A program made the position numbers and the translations under genes. A DNA stretch of 64,000 nt from contig WGME01000009.1 of NCBI GenBank assembly GCA_016125225.1, positions 62,001 through 126,000 of the forward strand, written 5' to 3'. The DNA is from a bacterium (GTDB lineage: Bacteria; Planctomycetota; Planctomycetia; Planctomycetales; Planctomycetaceae). The first letter of the stretch is position 1. Each line of letters opens with the position of its first letter. The notes beneath the pieces are model-generated. The model did no database searches. It saw only the letters and a list, made by a program, of their open reading frames with translations, and was not told where the DNA came from. Shown here one piece after another: positions 10,071-18,745 of the stretch.

Positions 10071-11720
10071 TCAGACATTAAAGATCACGACATATTCGTT
10101 GAGCACGACCGCGGTGGCCCCCCAACTCAGCAGCACGAGCAGGCCTGCCAGCAGAGGCAGACCCCGCCGAGCTTTTCCGCCCATGGCACGGACAAGTCGA
10201 GCAGAAAGGACCATTCCCAGCGGAGCCAGCCAGAGTGCTCCGAAAGCGACGGCAGCGGCAATCAGTCGCCCTTCTTTCGCGGAAGCCTGGACCTGGGTGA
10301 TGTAAGGTTCGCGGACCTGCGGAGACAGCTCCAAGAGATAAGTCACGCGGTACATGGGTGCCTTAAAACTACCGAAATCGCGTTCCTTCACTCGCAGATA
10401 GCGATCCTTGATGGCCATATGGGTTTGGGGTGTCAGTGAGAGGTTGCGGAGCCGGAACGGAATGTTCGAGATGTACTTCCGGGCATCGATCTCCACGAGT
10501 TGAGCGACTTGATTACGGGCCGAGTCTTCGGCTTCCTGTTCCGTGACATGTTCGCCCCCGGAGAGAATATGGTAGCTGCCATGGACCGGTGCCGGTGGTT
10601 TCTTCTTCAGCCACTCGGGTTCAGGGTCTGTGACGATCTCCGCCGGTTCCTGGTTCAAGGGTGTAAGGGCGGAAGCAATGTCGCCGTCAGAAATGCGGGT
10701 CAAACCGGTGTCGATCGCCACGGTCTGCGGAGCCAGAATCCGGGTATCCGCTGCGTCCTCCGACAGACGCTTCAGAGTCTCTTCTTCGACTTTTTGGATT
10801 TCGCGGATCGCGTGTTGCTCGGTCTGTAAAGTGGCGTGATGGACATTGACGCTGCGGTAACGGTAGGTACCGATGAATCCCAGCAGGACCATTGCGAACG
10901 TGAAGGCCATAATTCCTGCGGCTGATGTTCGTCCTGAATGCCGGTCGTGGGAATGTGTCGATTCCGGGACGTTCGGTCGGCGTAACAACCAAGTGACCAA
11001 CCAGGCGACTAAGAATATCGCTCCCGCAATGAAAATCAGCGACCATGCCGTTAGGTCGGTCTGATAAACCACCGGCGCTGGATACTCCTCGAACGTTGGA
11101 CTGGTTGGCACTAATCCATGCAGCGCCTCACCAATCCGATGCAACTCCGCTTTAGCGGCTTCGCGTCGTTGGACTTCCCGCGCCTGTTGAATGACGGGCA
11201 TCGCCAGTCCGGCGATCAGCACGGCCATCCCGACAGCCACACCCACCGAGACCAGCCAGGCCGCCGTTTTACTTGATCTAGCCGCTGTTGACATTCCAGG
11301 CTCGGCAGAAGTGCGCGGCATCCGCCAATACAAAGCAACCATGCATCCGAACAGCACGTTGAGGCCAAGGATCAGAATCAGTCCCCATGCCATCGGATAG
11401 TGCCTGACAATCACCGGCGCGGGCACCGTAATCTGATGCGGCAGCGTTTGCGTCGCGATCTGGCGAGCCTCTTCCCCAAAGTGTTGCGAGGTCACCATGA
11501 CTGGCGATGAGACATCATGATGAACAACCCCGTAACTGCTGGACACCCCCAGCATCAGAAACAGTAACAAGGCCACGCCGCCACAGATCAGGAAGACCTT
11601 GGGATCGGGCCAGCGGTCGCGATGATGCCAGGCCCAGATGCCGAGCACGATCGCCACGGCCAAGAGCACCGGTGCCAGACAGAATAGACCGAGTAAGAGT
11701 ATGATGGGCATCATAGCCAT
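10071..11720 (-). CDS. polytopic membrane protein between kinase and sigma factor
   Basis: This 549-residue protein has an N-terminal membrane helix (PIILLLGLFCLAPVLLAVAI), about five more in the first half (AWGLILILGLNVLFG, AWLVSVGVAVGMAVL, WSLIFIAGAIFLVAW, GIMAFTFAMVLLGFI) and two at the C-terminus. Between them, roughly residues 285-480 form a soluble, charged, partly coiled-coil region (EQHAIREIQKVEEETLKRL). Its ATG directly abuts the TAA of the kinase gene, so translation is coupled. Its own stop is followed after two bases by a possible start of the sigma gene. I know no family name. Its position suggests that it senses or tethers the sigma factor, which is inference. Confidence 0.8.
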   Translation of the reverse strand: MAMMPIILLLGLFCLAPVLLAVAIVLGIWAWHHRDRWPDPKVFLICGGVALLLFLMLGVSSSYGVVHHDVSSPVMVTSQHFGEEARQIATQTLPHQITVPAPVIVRHYPMAWGLILILGLNVLFGCMVALYWRMPRTSAEPGMSTAARSSKTAAWLVSVGVAVGMAVLIAGLAMPVIQQAREVQRREAAKAELHRIGEALHGLVPTSPTFEEYPAPVVYQTDLTAWSLIFIAGAIFLVAWLVTWLLRRPNVPESTHSHDRHSGRTSAAGIMAFTFAMVLLGFIGTYRYRSVNVHHATLQTEQHAIREIQKVEEETLKRLSEDAADTRILAPQTVAIDTGLTRISDGDIASALTPLNQEPAEIVTDPEPEWLKKKPPAPVHGSYHILSGGEHVTEQEAEDSARNQVAQLVEIDARKYISNIPFRLRNLSLTPQTHMAIKDRYLRVKERDFGSFKAPMYRVTYLLELSPQVREPYITQVQASAKEGRLIAAAVAFGALWLAPLGMVLSARLVRAMGGKARRGLPLLAGLLVLLSWGATAVVLNEYVVIFNV

Positions 11721-13652
11721 TTAGGCAGCCTCCACCGTCACAGGACGGGAACTCATCGGCAATTGCCACGGTGCGGCTAGTTGAGCCGATGCGGAAACGA
11801 CTCCTGCCCAGAGCGTCGCTACTTCCCGGGGGATTCCGATCATGGGGGCAATCAGCAGAGCAAAACCCATCGACCAGAGAATCGGACTGAATCGCAATCG
11901 ATAAGGCCGTTGAGGTTCCAGATCTTTCATCCAGTTGGGAAACCAGAGAGCGACTGCGAAAAATGTCATGTAGGCGGCAACGGTCGGCTCTGCACCATCA
12001 CGCAAGGCATGAGGTCCAATGTACAGAAACAGCGGACGGTGCGGTGAACCATCTCGGATCTCCAGAAAATCGCCGAGTTGTCCACAACCCCAACCGACGA
12101 GCAAGCCTGCGATGACCATCAGCCACGGGGCAGGAATCGCATGACCATGCGGCGTGCGGGCCAGTTGGAAGACTGTTACCACGGCAATGGAACCCAACGA
12201 CGAAATTGCGGCCATCCAGAGTAACTCGTTCAGTTGCCACATCCCGAAACGTTGTCGAACCTGTGCCAGACCGACATAAGCCACCAGCGTCAGCAACACC
12301 GCCGCAAGTTGGGCCATCATCCACGAAGTGCCAATCTGCTCCATCAAGGTAACTTGTGGATTGCCGCGGATTTGATGGGACAATGAAAGGTCGGCAGAAG
12401 GTGGCTGGCTGAAGTACCATAATCCTATCAGCACGGCGGACAACGGACCGATAATCCCCACCAATTCCAGGGCATCGCCCTGACTCATGCGGTTCCACGG
12501 CACGAACACCAGAAACACCACCGGCAGCCACAGCCACCAGGCTTGAACGCCGGTCCGTTTCGGCGCCTGCGTTTTCACCGACGGTGGTGGCGCGGGTTTG
12601 GGGACAGGTTTCGGCTTCGGTCGCAGATGCCGTTCGCGATGCCGATCCATTCGATCGAACACGCGATCCAGTTTGCGGCGGAAGCGTGGTCCCACATGCT
12701 GATAGACTTCGCCGAGAATTCCACGATCAATCGGCCGCGTTTGCATGGCTGGTCGCACCGGGACTTTGGTCGAAGCCGCAGTGACCACGGGAACGCTCCG
12801 CGGAGTGGGATTGGCGGAAGGCACCGGCGGCGGCTCAAACGCCGACTCCGGAATCGGTTCGTACTCTGCGATCCGCCGTAACTCTTCCTCGAACTGCCGC
12901 GCGGAATGAATGCGTTTCGTCGGGTCTTTTTGCAGCGCGCGAATTAAGAGCGGACGATAGCTCGTCGGAATGTCAGACAGATCCGGCTGGGCCGAGAGAT
13001 GCTTCATCAAAATCTCGGCGGTCGTTTCTCCGTCGAAGGGCAGCCGACCGGTCAGCAATTCATACAGCATGACCCCCAAGCTATAGACATCGACCTCGGG
13101 GCCGTATTGTCCCTTGGCGACTTCCGGGGCCATGTAATAAACGGTGCCGACCGATTCGGTATGCTGCCGCCGCGTGCCGCCGCCAATCTGCTTTGACAGG
13201 CCGACATCACCGATTTTGACCTGCCCATTTTCGCGATAAACATTCGCGGGCTTCAAATCACGGTGGACAATCCCCCGGTCATGCAGATACGCCACCCCGG
13301 CGAACATGCCAAGCATCCAGTCGCGGACCTCCTCATGCGGCAGCCCGGACGGAAAGGCGGCCAGCACATCTTCGAGGCTGGCCCCGTGAACGTATTCCAT
13401 AATCACCCAGGTATCACCATCGGCATCGTTGCGGACATCGAAGATGGTGACGAGGTTCGGGTGCTTCAGATTCAGACATTGCCGCACACCCCGGAGCTCC
13501 GTCTCCAGGTCGTGCGTCAACAGTTTCAAGGCGACTTCTTTCCCGGCATCGCTCACCGCGTAATAAACTTCACCAAACCCACCCCGATGAATCCCCCGGC
13601 GGATGGTGTAGCCATCCACGGGTCGGGCATCGGGCTGGTAGGTGAATTTCAT
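11721..13652 (-). CDS. membrane-anchored Ser/Thr protein kinase (PknB type)
   Basis: 643 residues from the ATG at 13652, which gives the common planctomycete kinase start MKFTYQPDARPVDGYTI. The frame extends upstream to 13724 without adding domain sequence. The kinase domain spans about 14-275: glycine loop GGFGEVYY at 24-31, invariant Lys43 in VALKLL, catalytic loop HRDLKPANV at 130-138 and activation segment SVGTVYYMAPEVA. The Mg-binding DFG is DVG (GDVGLS). A Pro/Lys-rich linker follows. The C-terminal half has about eight hydrophobic segments, unusual because most PknB proteins have one. It heads a three-gene operon with a membrane protein and an ECF sigma factor. It may phosphorylate either partner, but the ligand is unknown. 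Confidence 0.9.
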   Translation of the reverse strand: MKFTYQPDARPVDGYTIRRGIHRGGFGEVYYAVSDAGKEVALKLLTHDLETELRGVRQCLNLKHPNLVTIFDVRNDADGDTWVIMEYVHGASLEDVLAAFPSGLPHEEVRDWMLGMFAGVAYLHDRGIVHRDLKPANVYRENGQVKIGDVGLSKQIGGGTRRQHTESVGTVYYMAPEVAKGQYGPEVDVYSLGVMLYELLTGRLPFDGETTAEILMKHLSAQPDLSDIPTSYRPLLIRALQKDPTKRIHSARQFEEELRRIAEYEPIPESAFEPPPVPSANPTPRSVPVVTAASTKVPVRPAMQTRPIDRGILGEVYQHVGPRFRRKLDRVFDRMDRHRERHLRPKPKPVPKPAPPPSVKTQAPKRTGVQAWWLWLPVVFLVFVPWNRMSQGDALELVGIIGPLSAVLIGLWYFSQPPSADLSLSHQIRGNPQVTLMEQIGTSWMMAQLAAVLLTLVAYVGLAQVRQRFGMWQLNELLWMAAISSLGSIAVVTVFQLARTPHGHAIPAPWLMVIAGLLVGWGCGQLGDFLEIRDGSPHRPLFLYIGPHALRDGAEPTVAAYMTFFAVALWFPNWMKDLEPQRPYRLRFSPILWSMGFALLIAPMIGIPREVATLWAGVVSASAQLAAPWQLPMSSRPVTVEAA

Positions 13653-13727
13653 GGCGGCAGATCCCGGGAAAGTGGTCGATTCCAGTGTAACGCGAACCGC
13701 AGCGGTTTGGCTCACGGTTTTCACGTT

Positions 13728-13821
13728 CGTCTTAGCCCCGCGTCAATGACGCGGGGTCGAGCGCTCCGGATGTGATCCATAGAACACATCCCCCCGGTCT
13801 AAATGACCGGGGGCTAAGACG
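13728..13821. repeat. 94-bp compound palindrome (three hairpins inside an outer stem)
   Basis: An outer 12-base perfect inverted repeat (13728-13739 and 13810-13821, CGTCTTAGCCCC and GGGGCTAAGACG) encloses three hairpins. These are 13736-13756 (10-bp stem CCCCGCGTCA, one-base loop), 13768-13791 (GGATGTG/CACATCC) and 13791-13813 (9-bp stem CCCCCGGTC, 5-base loop). It lies between the coiled-coil gene stop and the kinase start, both on the minus strand. It could terminate the upstream transcript, stall ribosomes or polymerase, or be a REP/BIME-type repeat. Some arms overlap, so alternative folds compete. Confidence 0.8.
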
Positions 13822-13826
13822 ATCGA

Positions 13827-14639
13827 TTACTCCATCTTCACAACGGCGGCTGCTTCCGATTCCTTCGGCGAGAAGTAGGCATCGATCTGCTTTTCGATGT
13901 CCTTCGGAGCCGGCGTCGCGCTGTCCGCTTCGACTGGAATCAAACCAGTGAACTGCCCTTCGGCGTCGAGCACCTTCTGCTTGACATCGAGATGACGGTT
14001 CAACTCGTCGATCAACTGGCGGGCATGGCTGAGGTTGGAATCGTCGATCGCCAGCGTGCTGACGGTCTCGGCCGCGCGGATCGTTTCCATTCGGGCCTGC
14101 AGCTGTTCGAGCTTCACTTCCAGCTCTTTCTTGGCGTGCATCATGCCATCGAGCTTGTCCTGATTCGCCTTCAGGTTCTGCTGCCGGGCGACCAGAATTT
14201 TCTGATCGGCAGCCAGAATTTCCTCGGCCGCTTTAAAGCGATCAAACCGGGCCGACAGATCACGGCGGACATCATCCGACGAGTAGCTGTGGTTGGCATA
14301 AACGAAGACCGAACGGCCGCTACCGAGGTCGGTCCGCAGGGCGAGCATGGCGTCTTTCTGCTTGGTCAGTTCGGTGTCACGGCGGGCGATCTGCTGTTCC
14401 AGATGCTCGACTTCGACCTGCTGTTCTGCGATGACGTGCATGCACTTGCGGATATCGGGCACCAGATGATCGACCAGCGACCGGGCCCGTTCAATTTCAA
14501 ATTCGATCGGCACTTCGGCCTTCACCGCCTGACGCACCGAATGGGCTCCCGTGCGGACATAGCTCCACAGGTCGCGACCGAAAACCCAACCTCCCAACAC
14601 CACGGCGAGCGTGGACCCGACGACAATTTTCTTCAGCAT
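13827..14639 (-). CDS. membrane-anchored coiled-coil protein of unknown function
   Basis: About 270 residues from the ATG at 14639 (MLKKIVVGSTLAVVLGGWVFG), which starts with one hydrophobic helix acting as signal or membrane anchor. The rest is mainly long coiled coil: EQQVEVEHLEQQIARRDTEL, a non-coiled insert GSGRSVFVYANHSYSSDDV near residue 130, then AEEILAADQKILVARQQNL and KKELEVKLEQLQARM. The C-terminus is acidic and ends at about residue 270. I do not recognise a named family. Similar anchored coiled-coil proteins are frequent in planctomycetes. The kinase operon lies downstream on the same strand, separated by the compound palindrome. Confidence 0.75.
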   Translation of the reverse strand: MLKKIVVGSTLAVVLGGWVFGRDLWSYVRTGAHSVRQAVKAEVPIEFEIERARSLVDHLVPDIRKCMHVIAEQQVEVEHLEQQIARRDTELTKQKDAMLALRTDLGSGRSVFVYANHSYSSDDVRRDLSARFDRFKAAEEILAADQKILVARQQNLKANQDKLDGMMHAKKELEVKLEQLQARMETIRAAETVSTLAIDDSNLSHARQLIDELNRHLDVKQKVLDAEGQFTGLIPVEADSATPAPKDIEKQIDAYFSPKESEAAAVVKME

Positions 14640-14813
14640 GATGACGTGTCCCCATGACAGGTGCCTGGTCAACGGCCCCACGCCGCACTGACCCATTCAC
14701 CCAGTCCTTCGCACGCCGGTGGAAAATCTTGGGGGATTTTTTGAGAAATTGAAAGACTTGCCACAAGTTGTTGCCGCGACAGCAGATTCGCAGACCAAAA
14801 AACCGGCTCGCAT

Positions 14814-14945
14814 GTGTGCCACTGGCTCTGCCAGTGTTAATGGATGTCGGTCGAAGCTCATGGGGCCAGAGACATGAATCGTGGCAATTCTTCTCGGTGC
14901 CAAGAACTCGACAGTGGAAGCAGGCACTGGCAAAGCCAGTGGCAC
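14814..14945. repeat. REP-like palindrome pair A (two inverted copies)
   Basis: CACTGGC-TCT-GCCAGTG at 14820-14836 and CACTGGC-AAA-GCCAGTG at 14925-14941 are flanked by GTGTGC on the left and GCACCC on the right, so the two copies face each other. A 43-base unit, 14814-14856, is repeated with 35 of 43 identical bases at 15927-15969. The pair occupies most of the 328-base gap before the trypsin-like gene. The layout matches bacterial REP/BIME elements that are associated with RAYT transposases, one of which is 1.1 kb away. Confidence 0.8.
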
Positions 14946-14967
14946 CCGGCGCGGACCATCGCTCTGG

Positions 14968-15873
14968 CTACGGCACCGGTCCGCACAGCGGACCCTGCTT
15001 AACTTCCATCTGTGCAAACATCGCCTCAAATGCTAATAGTTCAGTCGCCTTGATGACGCAGGCAAGATTGATAGGAATGCCCGTTACGGTCTTTCCTAGT
15101 ATGGTTGGAATTGGGGCGGGCACAATAACCCCCTCTGCATTCTGATAATGTCCAGCATACATTATTCCAATCAAGGTGGAATAATGTGCTGTGCCATCGG
15201 GTAACACAGGCAGGTTTACACTGAACGGCCCAGCGTGATACAGGAATACCGGAGACCCACTAGAACCGGGAAAACTAGCAACATCTATCAAGAACTCTGG
15301 GCGACCCTCATAGTTATTTCGTGGTGAAGTTGCTGTCACACCCTTACGGAATATTGGATAATTGTTGTGCGAGTCCCAGAGTCCATTGGGATAACCTACC
15401 ATTAGAATATCCTCGCCCCCCGGAATCAGCGAGAGAAAAGACTCGCTGGCAGTGACGCGGTAGGTCAAGGAGACACAGAACAGATTGAATCCATCTCGCC
15501 GACACTCGCTTACATAGCCTGCCGACAAAATAACAGCGAGATCAATATTGGGATCAGGATGGGGAATCCATCGAGTTGCAATGTGGCGATCAGTGACTGT
15601 AAATGTCGGAAATTCTGGGATATTCGGGCTATCTGCTCTGATATGAAACCGTAGTGTAAGCTGTTCAACTCCTTGAAGAACGTGCTTGTTCGTTACAATT
15701 GCAGGGATGTGAAGGCCGTCTTTTTTGCAGAATTGATAGAAAAAGCCTGTTCCGGTGCAGGTACCGACACCAGGCACCTCTCCTTCTAGTCGTACGACAG
15801 AATATGCGTTTTGATCGGCAGCACGCATCATGCCGAGCCCAGCATCATCCTTAGTGGGTTTAAAACGGTTCAC
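14968..15873 (-). CDS. trypsin-like serine protease
   Basis: About 301 residues starting at a GTG at 15873, chosen because GAGGAG (minus strand, 15883-15888) lies nine bases upstream. The longer frame to 15963 would start inside a REP palindrome. The chymotrypsin-fold triad is readable: His64 in VTNKHVLQG, Asp111 in NIDLAVI, Ser205 in FPGSSGSPVF. There is no evident signal peptide, so it may act in the cytoplasm. It begins with a short polar segment and has no PDZ domain, unlike DegP/HtrA. The gene looks AT-richer than its neighbours and is bracketed by REP-like palindromes, which suggests recent acquisition. It may be a stand-alone protease or a broken remnant of a conflict system; no partner effector is present. 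Confidence 0.8.
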   Translation of the reverse strand: MNRFKPTKDDAGLGMMRAADQNAYSVVRLEGEVPGVGTCTGTGFFYQFCKKDGLHIPAIVTNKHVLQGVEQLTLRFHIRADSPNIPEFPTFTVTDRHIATRWIPHPDPNIDLAVILSAGYVSECRRDGFNLFCVSLTYRVTASESFLSLIPGGEDILMVGYPNGLWDSHNNYPIFRKGVTATSPRNNYEGRPEFLIDVASFPGSSGSPVFLYHAGPFSVNLPVLPDGTAHYSTLIGIMYAGHYQNAEGVIVPAPIPTILGKTVTGIPINLACVIKATELLAFEAMFAQMEVKQGPLCGPVP

Positions 15874-15926
15874 AAACACGATCTCCTCGGCCGGAGTTGC
15901 ACTGTCAAATCGGACCACATTCTCTT

Positions 15927-15969
15927 GTGTGCCACGGGCTCTTCCAGTGCCAATCGACGTCAATCGAAG
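15927..15969 (+). repeat. REP-like palindrome B
   Basis: This 43-base copy matches 14814-14856 at 35 positions and in the same orientation. Its hairpin is less perfect (CACGGGC against CCAGTG). It overlaps the last codons and stop of the transposase gene, a typical place for a REP sequence beside its RAYT. Confidence 0.75.
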
Positions 15970-16538
15970 ACTCCGGGAGGAGGGCCGTGAATGGTTGGAA
16001 ATTCGGGGAATTGCTGCCGGGGTGGCTCACACAGATAGTACCGGGCCGATGACCATGGCCAATCGGTTGCCCGGACACAGAGACCCCGACGGACAGGATT
16101 CTGATGAATATAGTCGATGGCAGACGTGATAGCCGAGGGGCTGAAGAAGTTCCGATCGAAACCAGCTCCTTCCTGCCAGAAACGGAAACTGGTTTTTCCG
16201 GGACGTTCGTGGACAGTCAATTGGCCGACTAACGGAGAGTTCTGGTCGATCAGAATCTGTTTCATGGCTTTCGAGAAAGGCTGCTTGATCCGGGCCAGGT
16301 AACGACCGAACTGCGGCTCGGCCGATCGGGGATTCGCCAGCAAGTGGACGTGTTCGGGCATGAACACGAAAGCCACCAGATCAAACTGCTCAATTCGCCC
16401 GGCCTCGTCCATCGTTCGGGAGAGCTGTTCACGCCCCGAATCGTTCGTGAGTAAGGGCTGTCGTTGATAGCACGAGAAGGTGAACTCGTGCAGATGTCCC
16501 GGTTCATGATAGTGCTTGACCTCCTTACGATGAGGCAT
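15960..16538 (-). mobile_element. RAYT: REP-associated tyrosine transposase (Y1_Tnp, IS200-like)
   Basis: 192 residues from the ATG at 16538, supported by GGTGGAG at suitable spacing. The frame is open further upstream to 16718, but that part crosses a REP palindrome. The HUH motif is His63-Val-His65 in FMPEHVHLLANP. The catalytic Tyr is in SAIDYIHQNPVRRGLC, followed by the family's WPWSSARYY signature. RAYTs are single-copy, domesticated relatives of IS200 transposases that process REP hairpins. Copies B (15927-15969) and C (16585-16611) flank the gene in opposite orientation and copies A lie 1.1 kb away, so this looks like a complete REPtron. No frameshift or missing catalytic residue was seen, so it may be active. 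Confidence 0.9.
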
Positions 16539-16584
16539 AGGTTGTTCTCCACCTGGTGGGGAAGCATACCGAACCGAATGTTCC

Positions 16585-16611
16585 TCGGCACTGGCAGAGC
16601 CAGTGGCACAC
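16585..16611 (-). repeat. REP-like palindrome C
   Basis: CACTGGC-AGA-GCCAGTG at 16589-16605, followed by GCACAC. It is inverted relative to copies A1 and B and lies about 50 bases upstream of the transposase start. Confidence 0.75.
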
Positions 16612-16701
16612 AATCTATTGACCCATGCTGTGGACAGTGTCACACAGCTTCGCGTCACCGATAGGGACACTTTGAGCCAAACAATGCTACCTGGCTCACC
16701 T

Positions 16702-17349
16702 TCACACCGGGCGTTCAAACGTGGTGAGCATCGGCGGGGACTTGATGCGCTGGTAGCCCCAGAATAAGGCGGCGGCTAACGCGACAGCTCCGATGGCGAT
16801 CACGCCGGGCATGCCGATCACTCCCAGCACCTTGGCGATGAGAATCTTCATCCCGGCGCGACGGCCCGACGTGTCGATTTCCGCACCGGAAGCGACATCT
16901 CGGGCGAGCATCACGAAGACCACGGTCGCACCGACGACGCAAATTGTGGCGAACCCGGGGCCGATCAACGCTTGAGCCACGGGAATCGGGCCACGGACTT
17001 CCTCGGCGTTGGGAATGGTGGCACCGATCGCTCGCACCAGGGCCAGTTGCTGGTCGAGTCCAGGCATGGCGACCACATAGTGCTTTTCCGCTCCGGCTTT
17101 GGTGTATCGCACTTGGACGAAGTCGTCGTGTTCCGCCGTCCGCACGCGGGTGATGTCGGCGGCGGGAATGGTCATGGCTTTGTCACCCATCGCCTCATCC
17201 ACGGGTTGGCCACTCTGAACGGCCAGCAGTGCCGCTTGAGCCACTTTGGCCGAGACATTTTCGAGGAGATACAGAGCTTCGCCGTCGAAGACCGTGAGAT
17301 ACTGATTCGATTCGCGGTTGGCAACGAACGTGAGGGGTTGCTGGCTCAT
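16702..17349 (-). CDS. membrane protein of unknown function
   Basis: The 215-residue protein has a soluble N-terminal half (about 1-120) with a beta-rich appearance (YLTVFDGEALYLLENVSAK, DFVQVRYTKAGAEKHYVV), perhaps a PH-like fold. It is followed by two hydrophobic helices, FATICVVGATVVFVMLA near 135 and GMPGVIAIGAVALAAALFWG near 180. The C-terminal tail is short. ATG at 17349 is the only good start. I recognise no family. It lies downstream of the dipeptidase gene on the same strand, separated by 216 bases that include a hairpin. Confidence 0.7.
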   Translation of the reverse strand: MSQQPLTFVANRESNQYLTVFDGEALYLLENVSAKVAQAALLAVQSGQPVDEAMGDKAMTIPAADITRVRTAEHDDFVQVRYTKAGAEKHYVVAMPGLDQQLALVRAIGATIPNAEEVRGPIPVAQALIGPGFATICVVGATVVFVMLARDVASGAEIDTSGRRAGMKILIAKVLGVIGMPGVIAIGAVALAAALFWGYQRIKSPPMLTTFERPV

Positions 17350-17494
17350 GGTGTGGCTTTCTGAACGTCGTTTCTGTGATGGGAGAATTCCCCAGAGAAT
17401 GCACCGTCGTCAGGCACCTGCGAAGAAGAATGCAGCATCCGCCGGGAAATTACAACCGCGCGGATGGCTCAAGCGACGAACTCACCAACAGAAA

Positions 17495-17521
17495 TCCCGT
17501 AGGCCAATCTGACCTACGGGA
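17495..17521. repeat. perfect 9-bp-stem hairpin TCCCGTAGG/CCTACGGGA
   Basis: TCCCGTAGG and CCTACGGGA are separated by nine bases. The hairpin lies about 45 bases beyond the dipeptidase stop on the minus strand, where it is followed only by a weak TTTCTG run. It may end the transcript or be an extragenic palindrome. Confidence 0.55.
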
Positions 17522-17565
17522 CCCTTCAAAATGCTCGTACCGCAGCGTGTGCGGCTTTGGTTGCA

Positions 17566-18630
17566 TCATCCCCACGCGCGTTGGAACAGGTCGACGTAGT
17601 TCTTCCACATGATGCCTTCGATGTCGGCGTCAGAATAACCACGGTCGGACAACAGACCCGCCATCTTCTGCAGGTCGGCGATGGTTTCGAGATCGCTCGG
17701 CGACTGTTCCTTGCCGAAGCCGCCGTCGAGATCCGAACCGATGCCGCAGTGCTTTGCGCTTCCGGCCAACTGACAGATGTGGTCGATATGGTCGACAATG
17801 TGGTGCATCTGTACGGTCGCGGGATCGGAGACACCGATGATCCAGCCGGGGCGGATCATCCAGTTATCGAAGGCAGCGCCGATGACCGCTTTGCGTTCGA
17901 TGAGAGCCTTGATCTGCTCGTCGGTCAGTTGGCGATCGGCATTCACCAGCGAACGGCAGTTGTGGTGACTGGCAAGGACCGGGCCGTGGTAGATCTCTAA
18001 CGCATCCCAGAACGATTCATCGGCGAGATGCGTGACATCGAGCAGCATGCCGACCTTGTCCATCTCCTGCAGCAAGCGTTTGCCGTCAGCATTCACGCCC
18101 CCTTTGCTCCCGGTGCCATAGCAGTACGGGCTGGGGCCGTAGTGGGCCGGGCCGAGAATCCGTAACCCTGCTGCGAACCATTCGGGAATCTGTTCCGGAT
18201 CGAGAATCGGCGGGCTCCCTTCCATGCTGAGGATGAAGCCGATCGGCAGATCCTCACCGGGTTTGGTGAGCCAGTTGTGCACATGGTCGGTGAGCGTGGG
18301 GGCATCGGGAATTTCGCGGAGCACGCCCTTGCGGACCATACCGCGGTAGTACGCCAGCTGCCCCATCGCCATGCCATAAGCGGCTTCGCGCGATTGCGGG
18401 AAGGTGAGCTGTTTGTCTTTGCGATGCAGGCGGGGGAGCAGCGTGCAGATGGTAATGCCGATCTTGCCGCGCTTCAGTTCCGGCCAGGAACAGGTGCATT
18501 CACCGGGGATGATGCCTTCAAACTGGCGTTCAAATTCGCGGATTTTGGCGACGGGCAGCATAAGGTCGCGGGTCCACTCAAGCGCATTCCAAGCCATATC
18601 AAGGTGGGCATCGAAGATCAGCGGGGACAT
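17566..18630 (-). CDS. membrane dipeptidase family protein (peptidase M19)
   Basis: 354 residues from the ATG at 18630 (MSPLIFDAHLDMAWN). The frame runs further upstream to 18783, but that part has no domain content and overlaps the end of the exporter gene. M19 renal-dipeptidase-like enzymes are zinc-dependent and cleave dipeptides. The first metal ligands are His9 and Asp11 (DAHLDMAW), and further ligands sit in LLDVTHLADESFWDAL, VLASHHNCRSL and IGSDLDGGFG. There is no signal peptide, so a cytoplasmic location is likely despite the family name. It is separated by 115 bases from the ABC-2 permease gene on the same strand. Confidence 0.9.
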   Translation of the reverse strand: MSPLIFDAHLDMAWNALEWTRDLMLPVAKIREFERQFEGIIPGECTCSWPELKRGKIGITICTLLPRLHRKDKQLTFPQSREAAYGMAMGQLAYYRGMVRKGVLREIPDAPTLTDHVHNWLTKPGEDLPIGFILSMEGSPPILDPEQIPEWFAAGLRILGPAHYGPSPYCYGTGSKGGVNADGKRLLQEMDKVGMLLDVTHLADESFWDALEIYHGPVLASHHNCRSLVNADRQLTDEQIKALIERKAVIGAAFDNWMIRPGWIIGVSDPATVQMHHIVDHIDHICQLAGSAKHCGIGSDLDGGFGKEQSPSDLETIADLQKMAGLLSDRGYSDADIEGIMWKNYVDLFQRAWG

Positions 18631-18745
18631 CGGGCAGGGCTCCGGAGGGAGGGAAAGAGGCGGGGAGCAAACACCGAACGCTGCACGATGTTGTACGCCA
18701 CTGATATGAGCGCCCGCAAGTGGCACACGCCGCGTGGCACTCAGG

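Noticed and set aside
13728-13821. integron attC site
   Set aside because: The outer arms lack the GTTRRRY core, and no integrase gene is in the window.
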